A stretch of 64,000 bases of DNA, taken from assembly GCA_017416325.1 (NCBI GenBank), contig JAFQCV010000009.1, forward strand, positions 51,179-115,178, given 5' to 3'. How positions within the stretch are numbered: position 1 is the stretch's first letter; every line of letters begins with the position of its first letter. The notes under the pieces are model-generated. The model searched no databases, was not told where the DNA came from, and worked only from the letters and a program-made list of their open reading frames with translations. Below are positions 20,726 to 27,253 of this stretch, in pieces. The stretch is from Oscillospiraceae bacterium (lineage in GTDB: Bacteria > Bacillota > Clostridia > Oscillospirales > Oscillospiraceae). Both the position numbers and the translations under genes were made by a program.

Positions 20726-21475
20726 TTATGAAATAGAAATCCCCATCCGATTAGCCGCCAGTAAACGGGTCTTGATCTCGGATGGGGTTTCTCTGCGGGT
20801 TAGTCGCCGGTGGAAGATGTTATCTTCCTGTTCCCATTGGATGAGCCGGTCAAATAACTCTGGATGGTTGGTTATCATGTGCAGCAGTTCGGCATCACTG
20901 GCATTGGGACAGAACCAACAGCCATTTCTGCGGCAGTGTTCGTAGATTGGAGAAAGCAATCCGTATTGGGCGCAGAGTTCGGTTGCATCTTTCTCAGTCA
21001 GTTTGTATTTCTCCAACAAGCTGACCTTTCCCGTGCCCTCCAACCTTGCCAAGCGAACCGGCTCGTCCAACGCAATACCCACATAGGTGGTGGCATTGGG
21101 CGACAGGCTTTTCTTGTATTTCTCTATGGGTGGGATTTTACAGTCCCGATTGACTGCACACATTCCGGGCCAAGCGAACCCACGCACCATGCCCTTATGC
21201 GGACCACGGACAATGATGTGGTGGAACACATCGTCGTAGGTCTTTTCGGCATGTAGGATATTGAACTTAATACCAATTTCGTTTTCGCAGAAGGGTTTGA
21301 GAACATCATAAACGAAGTCCCGGTGTTCCGGGACCTCTCCGCTGGTGGTCTTGTCAAACATCACTTCGCTGAAAATTGCTTCGTCCAGAGGTTCGTTGTT
21401 CTCTGCGGCGACAATGAGTGTTGCAACACTGTCCTTGCCACCGCTGCAGGAAACAACGAATTTTGGGTCAATCAT
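20726..21475 (-). CDS. PAPS reductase-like PP-loop ATPase
   Basis: 249 residues. The P-loop SGGKDS (residues 11-16) in VVSCSGGKDSVATL defines the adenine nucleotide alpha hydrolase/PAPS reductase superfamily, which adenylates a substrate and often transfers sulfur. A C-terminal cysteine cluster (CRRNGCWFCPNASD) could hold a Zn or Fe-S centre. Members on mobile elements include DndC-type DNA phosphorothioation and tRNA thiolation relatives, but the Dnd partners are absent here. Its start overlaps the stop of the upstream gene (ATGA). Probable partner of the radical SAM protein at 18795-19649; substrate unknown. Confidence 0.8.
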   Translation of the reverse strand: MIDPKFVVSCSGGKDSVATLIVAAENNEPLDEAIFSEVMFDKTTSGEVPEHRDFVYDVLKPFCENEIGIKFNILHAEKTYDDVFHHIIVRGPHKGMVRGFAWPGMCAVNRDCKIPPIEKYKKSLSPNATTYVGIALDEPVRLARLEGTGKVSLLEKYKLTEKDATELCAQYGLLSPIYEHCRRNGCWFCPNASDAELLHMITNHPELFDRLIQWEQEDNIFHRRLTRRETPSEIKTRLLAANRMGISIS

Positions 21476-21657
21476 CGGGCATCACGGCTCCGATCCGGAA
21501 CTCGCTTTGCGTCAGAGAGTTCGTATTCTCCGGATTGCCAAACAGTGTTGCCCATGGTGTAACCGGCTTCTGCCTTTTCGATTGCTTCTTCCGGGGACTT
21601 GGCATCCACTACAATGGTGCCATAGTTGATTTCTTTTACATCAACGGAGTATTTCAT
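21472..21657 (-). CDS. DpnD/PcfM-like small protein
   Basis: 61 residues. KYSVDVKEINYGTIVVDAKSPEEAIEKAEAGY fits the DpnD/PcfM-like fold (a beta-hairpin with an A-x-x-x-E-A-I-x-x-A helix) found in ICEs and phages. Function unknown. ATG overlaps the stop of the upstream gene and its stop overlaps the PP-loop gene start, so it is inside a translationally coupled chain. Confidence 0.65.
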   Translation of the reverse strand: MKYSVDVKEINYGTIVVDAKSPEEAIEKAEAGYTMGNTVWQSGEYELSDAKRVPDRSRDAR

Positions 21658-22610
21658 CGCGCATCACCTCGATCCCGTTTCTGAGGTCGGATAGGCTCTC
21701 CGTTCTCATTGTAGTTCTTGGGGTCTGCACCGGGTTTATCCCAACCAAACATCGAACCGGCAACCATGGCTTCTTCCTGTGCCCTGGTTACACCCATCGC
21801 TTCATTGGCTGCGTTCACAGCTTCACGGGGCGTAACACCATCGCCATATCTGGCGGTGGGGGTGTATCCCTTTTCGCCCTTTGTAATGACGATTATTTCG
21901 CCGGTTCCTTGCAGATAGCTGAAGCACTTGTCCGGAAGTGATGCCCGGAGGGGAATGACGGCCTGTGCCTTGGATTCTTCCATCTTCTCCGCAAACTCGC
22001 AGATGTGGAATAGTCCCATACTGTTGCCTAACTCGAAGTGGTAATCATCAACATAGCGACATATCCGGTCATTCTTTTCACCGTCGGAGCGAATAATACG
22101 GATCTTTTCACCATCGGCAATCCGGAATTTCTCCTTATAATCTGGTGTAATGAAGCGAATACCTCGCTGCGCATTTGTTAAATGCCGGTCAAGCCATTGC
22201 TTGACAAAGCAGCAACAATACAGGTTGTAGTCGCCCTTAGTGGGGTTCATCCGCAGAAGATAAGAGTAGTGGTCTGTATCCACACGGACGCCATACTCCG
22301 TCGTGTAGCTACCTTCAAACGCCAAAGCATTGCTGCGGCAATACGCAGACATATCGCTGCGACTTTTCAGTAAGCCGCCGTAATCGGGATTGTCCCGCAG
22401 AGCATTGATAACATCATCAAACTCGGACTTGAAAGCATCGCTTTTCAGTTCCTTTCGGTGGTCGAACCATGTGGAGTAGAAATTCTTTCCGTTGCTGTCA
22501 AAGTCGGCACGGAGATAGCCAATGCTGCCGGTCTGCATAGTGAGCTGCTGACTTTGGGCGTAGCAATAGCTGATTTCCTGCGATGTTAAGGGTCTAACAG
22601 TCATTTCCAT
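21654..22610 (-). CDS. Conserved ICE protein (318 aa), polyvalent-associated type
   Basis: No enzyme motif recognised. The first half (TVRPLTSQEISYCYAQSQQL, then DFDSNGKNFYSTWFDHR) resembles a polyvalent-protein-associated (LPD25-like) domain widespread in CTn elements. A second domain covers about residues 160-240 (GIRFITPDYKEKFRIADGE), and a charged tail contains NYNENGEPIRPQKRDRGDAR. Predicted cytosolic. Starts at ATG 22610 or 22604 and is packed between overlapping neighbours. Assignment of the family is tentative. Confidence 0.6.
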   Translation of the reverse strand: MEMTVRPLTSQEISYCYAQSQQLTMQTGSIGYLRADFDSNGKNFYSTWFDHRKELKSDAFKSEFDDVINALRDNPDYGGLLKSRSDMSAYCRSNALAFEGSYTTEYGVRVDTDHYSYLLRMNPTKGDYNLYCCCFVKQWLDRHLTNAQRGIRFITPDYKEKFRIADGEKIRIIRSDGEKNDRICRYVDDYHFELGNSMGLFHICEFAEKMEESKAQAVIPLRASLPDKCFSYLQGTGEIIVITKGEKGYTPTARYGDGVTPREAVNAANEAMGVTRAQEEAMVAGSMFGWDKPGADPKNYNENGEPIRPQKRDRGDAR

Positions 22611-23218
22611 TACCGTGATTCGCCCCTTTCCTTACGCATTTTTTGTTCATGCTGGATTAAGGTGAGTTCTGCCCACTTGGGAAGCTGACTGCGCTCCAAG
22701 GTGCCCATTACATCCGGGCGTTCCTGTCGGCACTTCTCTCCAGTGTACAGATCGACACAGTAGCAGGCATTCCCTCTGCTATTTGGGGATGCGCCGAAGC
22801 CACCGGTACACAGCATGATTTGGTTGGTACACATCTGATACTCACGCCGCAAAGTAGTCGGCTTGATAACAATGATCTTGCCGTGGATATTGTCACTGCT
22901 GTTAATTCGGTGGCAATCTTTTTCCGTCAAAACACGGGTATCAATGCCTTGGATCTTCGGCTTCATAACTAAAGGACGGGTTTTCTCCGCCTGCGCTGCC
23001 AGCCGATTGCCGTACTCCTGGATGATTTCCGTGAAGTCATCGCTGACAACTGCATCCTCCGGCTTCAGAAACACATCCAAGTGTTGCAAATTCATGCAGA
23101 TATACCGTTCATCTTTTGCCGCATTAGGGTTATCGCCTACTACGATTTCTCGATCTCCGATGTAAAGAGAATGGATAATCTCATAGTCACCCAACATGCG
23201 TTTTTCAGTTGTACTCAT
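22610..23218 (-). CDS. Conserved ICE protein (202 aa), unknown
   Basis: I do not recognise the family. The product starts with a beta-rich region (YEIIHSLYIGDREIVVGDN) and has several Cys around residues 130-160 (QIMLCTGGFGASPNSRGNAC, CVDLYTGEKC). It ends with a charged helix (AELTLIQHEQKMRKERG). It overlaps the end of the downstream-class sortase gene by 14 bases, tying the pilus genes to the replication and transfer operon. Conserved position in this type of element is likely; function unknown. Confidence 0.55.
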   Translation of the reverse strand: MSTTEKRMLGDYEIIHSLYIGDREIVVGDNPNAAKDERYICMNLQHLDVFLKPEDAVVSDDFTEIIQEYGNRLAAQAEKTRPLVMKPKIQGIDTRVLTEKDCHRINSSDNIHGKIIVIKPTTLRREYQMCTNQIMLCTGGFGASPNSRGNACYCVDLYTGEKCRQERPDVMGTLERSQLPKWAELTLIQHEQKMRKERGESR

Positions 23219-23987
23219 AAGTTCCTCCTTCTTCGGTTACTCGGTCACAGAAAACGAGGAATCGCTGTTTGCCACCGGAAGCATAGGGATGGCAGGTAAG
23301 CAAGGTAATCATGTCCCGGCCTTCCTGGATCAAAATTTGATCCACTTCGTTAGGCTTGATGATTTGAGTATCCGTCACAACATAGGTCATGGTTTCCCAC
23401 AGATTTGTGATAATGACTTCATCACCGGGTTTCAGATCCGTTACATAGCGGAAGTAAGCGGCACCGTTGTACCCTCTGTGACCGGCAATTACGCAGTTGG
23501 TGTTCATGCCGCCAATGGGCAGGCTGGTCTGGGACAGGTGGGCAGCACCCTTTGCCATGTGTGCAGAGGTTGCGCCCAAATACAACGGCATTTCCAAATC
23601 CAAGGCTGGAATGGAAATCACACCGAACACTTCATCTTCCAGTCCGTACTCGCCCAAAGTAAAGGAAGGCTGCTGATAGGACCATGGATCGCATAGTCCT
23701 GCCTGCTTTTCCTCCCAAATTTTACGGTTATACTCCAACATATCTTCCCTAAGTGCTTCATGCTCTCTGGGTGGCAATGTGGGTTCTGTAGGTGCAGTGG
23801 GGGCTTCTGTGGGAAGAGTATCCTGCTCTGTGGGATCTGTGCCAAGCTGGTCCCAAAAGTCCTGTACCTGCTCCTGCATATCCTTTTCCACAACATAGTT
23901 ATGAATATAGGGATAAGCAAAGATGGAAAATCCACAGGAGAACATCAGAATCATGATAAATGCGACTATACCTTTAAGAACTCGCAT
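23205..23987 (-). CDS. Sortase (class C/D-like)
   Basis: Extracytoplasmic membrane-anchored transpeptidase that cleaves LPXTG-type signals. N-terminal signal anchor (VLKGIVAFIMILMFSCGFSIFAY), a Pro/Thr-rich linker, then the sortase beta-barrel. The catalytic His is in CVIAGHRGY, Cys in LLTCHPYASGG and Arg in QRFLVFCDR. There is no C-terminal membrane segment, unlike the neighbouring sortase, so it might act on the cell-wall anchoring step. I start it at ATG 23987 (CGGAGGTGTCGCC leader). An earlier start would read from within the preceding gene. Confidence 0.88.
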   Translation of the reverse strand: MRVLKGIVAFIMILMFSCGFSIFAYPYIHNYVVEKDMQEQVQDFWDQLGTDPTEQDTLPTEAPTAPTEPTLPPREHEALREDMLEYNRKIWEEKQAGLCDPWSYQQPSFTLGEYGLEDEVFGVISIPALDLEMPLYLGATSAHMAKGAAHLSQTSLPIGGMNTNCVIAGHRGYNGAAYFRYVTDLKPGDEVIITNLWETMTYVVTDTQIIKPNEVDQILIQEGRDMITLLTCHPYASGGKQRFLVFCDRVTEEGGTYEYN

Positions 23988-24843
23988 GGCGACACCTCCG
24001 GTAAATCCAGTATCCCAATGCGGCAAGTCCCATGGCAGCAACCGCCGCCAAACCGATGTATAGACCTTCCATATATTCCTGCTCCCATGTGGATGCAGGC
24101 TTTTCCTCTGGGATGGTTTCTTCTACGATTTCCTCCGCTTCTTCATAAGGAATACGGGTTCCTCGTACAAGCAGCCGGTGGGTATTCACGCCGAAGGGGG
24201 TACAAGTCACCAAAGTACACAGATCACGCCCTTCCTCAATGCCAAGGTAGGTGACATCATAAGGCAATACAGTCTTAATTTGGTCTACTTGGTAAGCAAG
24301 GGTTTCATCCAATACCTCCAGATAAAAAACATCCCCGATCTTCAGCTGCGGAAGGTCGGAGAACATCTTTTGACTTGCCATGCCGCTGTGTGCGGTCAAG
24401 ATGCTGTGGGTCGTATCACCACCTACCGGCAGAGAACTGCCAAGCAAGTGACCGATACCTTTTTCCAGAGTCTTTGTTTCGGTGCCATGATAGATGGGCA
24501 GATGGACATTGATGGAGGGAATGTTCACATATCCCATGATGCCGGTCCCGGCAATATTCAGCTGATTCTTGTAGTCCTCAGAGGCCCATAACAGCGCATC
24601 GTTGCTGAATGCATCACTCATCTGCGCTCCCGGCTGGATTGCTTCATTGTAGGCAATGGCAAGTTCCTTTGCCTTGCGAATTGCACTGTCATCCACCTGC
24701 TCCACCTGCTCTTGGTATTGCGTGTGGATTTGGGATTGGTGCTTTTCATTGTAAATGGTGCTGATGATCGGATAAAGGGTCATGCCAAGTGCCAGCAGAA
24801 ACGCACCAATGGCAATACATATAGTCAAAACCTTGTGTTTGAT
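23974..24843 (-). CDS. Class C pilus sortase with a non-standard start codon
   Basis: Pilin polymerase: forms isopeptide-linked pili from the backbone pilin. An N-terminal membrane helix (TICIAIGAFLLALGMTLYP), catalytic His in LTAHSGM, Cys in TLVTCTPFG and Arg in THRLLVRG, and a C-terminal membrane helix followed by YRRCRH are typical of class C. No ATG fits: AAGGAGG is followed 7 bases later by ATC AAA CAC AAG GTT TTG, so initiation is at ATC (24843) or at TTG (24828), which is 22 bases from the ribosome site. The ATC start gives the usual basic KHK N-terminus. It overlaps the second sortase by 14 bases. Confidence 0.88.
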   Translation of the reverse strand: MKHKVLTICIAIGAFLLALGMTLYPIISTIYNEKHQSQIHTQYQEQVEQVDDSAIRKAKELAIAYNEAIQPGAQMSDAFSNDALLWASEDYKNQLNIAGTGIMGYVNIPSINVHLPIYHGTETKTLEKGIGHLLGSSLPVGGDTTHSILTAHSGMASQKMFSDLPQLKIGDVFYLEVLDETLAYQVDQIKTVLPYDVTYLGIEEGRDLCTLVTCTPFGVNTHRLLVRGTRIPYEEAEEIVEETIPEEKPASTWEQEYMEGLYIGLAAVAAMGLAALGYWIYRRCRHASS

Positions 24844-24865
24844 AGCAATTCCTCCTTCCGGGAAA

Positions 24866-24894
24866 CCCCGGAGGAAGGTGTTCTCCCTCCGGGG
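24866..24894 (-). terminator. Hairpin between backbone pilin and sortase genes
   Basis: A perfect 9-bp inverted repeat CCCCGGAGG/CCTCCGGGG with an 11-nt loop, followed on the minus strand by TTTCCC only. It is a weak terminator or attenuator, or an mRNA-stabilising 3' hairpin after the backbone pilin gene. It would lower sortase expression relative to pilin. Confidence 0.55.
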
Positions 24895-24903
24895 TGGGAC
24901 AAA

Positions 24904-27138
24904 TTACTTCTTTTCGTTCTTCTTGCCCTTGCGGGTAACGAGGAACAGCACAAACATTGCGCCTGCCATGGCGATCACGCCAACAACAGTGAAGATTCTA
25001 GTGCCGTTGTCACCGGTCTGGGGCAGGTCAAAACCCTTGGTGTTCACGATGGTCAGAGGTGCCAGGGCATTTTCGGACTCGCCATCATCCTCCATATTCA
25101 CATCGTTGTTATCAACGGTTGCGTATGCGGTGAGGAAGTAATGCTCCATGTACTCCTGGGGGATTCCGGTCAGATGCAGGTCAAAGCCGCCATCTGCATC
25201 GGTCATGGACATAGGCTGTGCATTGCCGAAGCAGTAGTGAGGGTCATTCTGCAGCACACCCAGCACATCCTTGGTGTAGATGTCGCAGATGCGGTCATAG
25301 TTTTCCTCTACGAAGATGTCAACATAGATCTCATCCTTCAGCAGAGTATAACCGTTGGCAGTTTCCACTTCGTAAATGTTCCAGCAGTCGTTCTCCATGC
25401 CCTTGATGACTACCTTACCGAACTCGCCGCCCACAGTCACGGGGTAGAAGATGGTTGCGTCGGCTTCCTCGGTGACATGACCGGTAACATAGTAGATGCC
25501 GGTTTCCTCGTCACGGGTAGCGGTCAGCCAGTAACCGTCAGTTTCATTCCACAGCTTGAACTTGACATGCTTGAACATGTCCATTTCAGTTGCAGACTCG
25601 GAATCCAGATCGGAGAACAGCTTGGTCAGGTCAATGCCGAAGCTGAACACATGGCAATCGTCAATGAGGGTGTCATAGTATTCGGAGGAAGTACGCTTCC
25701 AGGTTAGCACAACCTCGTTGCAGTTACCGTCCTCACCATAGATGAAGCTTGCATTGGAGTTGATGGTTGCGGTGTAGGTCACACGCATGGTGTAGTTGGA
25801 GTAGCTGGCGAACAGCTTGCCGTTAACATTCTCGGCGCTGCCGTTGATCTCTTCCAGACCGGCTTCGGTAATGTCGATGGTCATGTGACGATCATCGGAG
25901 GAATAGGTCACAGTAAAGCGGCCATCATCCTGCACCCAGGTAGCAACCTTATCGGTGCAATCCTCGTCGGTGAAGATCTCAATCTTTACATCCTTCAGCG
26001 CCTTGTTGTAGGTCAAACCTTCGCTGATGGAGTCGTAGAAGTTCCAAGTCTTAATGGAAGTTGCATTGGAAGTAATGGTGGGCAGAGTGCTGACAATCTG
26101 ATATTCCATCACATCGCCTGCAGAACCGGTGCCTACATGGTCATAGCCATCGTAGATGTCATCGGTGCCGCCGTTGGTGCCGGTGTCCTTTACAGATTCA
26201 CGGACAGTCTTTTCCAGGCTGGGGATGCCGGTGTTGTTCTTGGGGTAGACGACAACATCGTAGTTCCAGAAGTGACCACCTTCGGGGGATGCGGAGTTAG
26301 CATCACCGGAAACGGTAGTCATGGGCAGGGATACGAAGAAGGGGTTGGTGGTGGAAGTAACCATTTCAGGAACCTTGGATTCGATGCACAGCCATAAGCC
26401 CAAAGACAAGTCCCGCTTGATGGTCTTACCATTTTCGTTAGTCTTATCCATCACGATTGCTTCATCGCTGGCAGCAACATAGGCTTCCAGTGCGTCCTTA
26501 ACGGTAGTGGCGTTAGCATCCAGTGCATCTGCCAGTGCCTTGTTCAGTACATCGGACTGATAGTACCAGTATTCAGAGTCAACAGACTGACCATCAACTT
26601 CGGACATGGGGACCAGTTCGTTATCGCGCTCTACCATGCCATCGGCATTGACATAGCGGCCTTCGCCGTTGGGCAGACCGATTGCAGCCAGCAGGTCAGC
26701 AGCCTTTTCCTTATCAAAGCCATACAGAACCTGGGTCAGATTGTAGTCGGGGTGCTGATCGTTGGCACTCTCGGAGAATGTAACAATGTCAGCGACACGC
26801 AGAATGGTGAACTCGACACCCTTCAGTGCATAGCCGTTGGAGTTCTGGCCATTACCCAGGGGGTGATCGGGGTTGCCGTTGGCGTCGCCCTCACGGACGG
26901 TTTCGCCCAGGACTTCTTCTACATAACTTTCACGCCAGCCGGTGGAGATAAAGGAGTCTTCATTCCAAATGCCATCCTTGTAGGCGTTGGTCCAGTCAAA
27001 CTTCCAGATGGTCAAGGAGGCCTTGGCATCTTCGTCGATCATGCAATCATCCGCTTCTGCGGCAAAGGCGGCGGGGACACAGGTCAGCACCATCATCAGT
27101 GCCAGACACAGGGTAAGCAGTTTCTTAAACTTTTTCAT
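24904..27138 (-). CDS. Pilus backbone pilin with isopeptide domains and LPQTG anchor
   Basis: 744 residues. A signal peptide (KKLLTLCLALMMVLTC...AFA) is cleaved near residue 26. An N-terminal domain is followed by a fimbrial isopeptide formation (FctA/D2-like) domain at about 300-450 (SLEKTVRESVKDTG, then VMEYQIVSTLP) and a Cna-B-like domain at about 490-680. The sorting signal LPQTGDNGT lies near residue 706, followed by a hydrophobic stretch and a KGKKNEKK tail. It is the probable major subunit polymerised by the adjacent class C sortase. It follows an internal terminator after the tip gene and has an AAAGGAAGATGC leader. Confidence 0.88.
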   Translation of the reverse strand: MKKFKKLLTLCLALMMVLTCVPAAFAAEADDCMIDEDAKASLTIWKFDWTNAYKDGIWNEDSFISTGWRESYVEEVLGETVREGDANGNPDHPLGNGQNSNGYALKGVEFTILRVADIVTFSESANDQHPDYNLTQVLYGFDKEKAADLLAAIGLPNGEGRYVNADGMVERDNELVPMSEVDGQSVDSEYWYYQSDVLNKALADALDANATTVKDALEAYVAASDEAIVMDKTNENGKTIKRDLSLGLWLCIESKVPEMVTSTTNPFFVSLPMTTVSGDANSASPEGGHFWNYDVVVYPKNNTGIPSLEKTVRESVKDTGTNGGTDDIYDGYDHVGTGSAGDVMEYQIVSTLPTITSNATSIKTWNFYDSISEGLTYNKALKDVKIEIFTDEDCTDKVATWVQDDGRFTVTYSSDDRHMTIDITEAGLEEINGSAENVNGKLFASYSNYTMRVTYTATINSNASFIYGEDGNCNEVVLTWKRTSSEYYDTLIDDCHVFSFGIDLTKLFSDLDSESATEMDMFKHVKFKLWNETDGYWLTATRDEETGIYYVTGHVTEEADATIFYPVTVGGEFGKVVIKGMENDCWNIYEVETANGYTLLKDEIYVDIFVEENYDRICDIYTKDVLGVLQNDPHYCFGNAQPMSMTDADGGFDLHLTGIPQEYMEHYFLTAYATVDNNDVNMEDDGESENALAPLTIVNTKGFDLPQTGDNGTRIFTVVGVIAMAGAMFVLFLVTRKGKKNEKK

Positions 27139-27209
27139 AAAAGCATCTTCCTTTCAGTAAGTAAATTGAATAGAAATATTGTGTTGGATTGGTATTGGAA
27201 ACGAAAAAA

Positions 27210-27226
27210 CCAGGGCTGATCCCTGG
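27210..27226 (-). terminator. Intrinsic terminator between tip adhesin and backbone pilin genes
   Basis: On the minus strand CCAGGG-ATCAG-CCCTGG is followed by TTTTTTCG. It lies 28 bases after the tip adhesin stop, inside the pilus cluster. Either the backbone gene has its own promoter in 27139-27205, or readthrough sets the tip:backbone ratio. Confidence 0.7.
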
Positions 27227-27253
27227 CGTGGTTGGAAGCTCTATTCACTTGGA

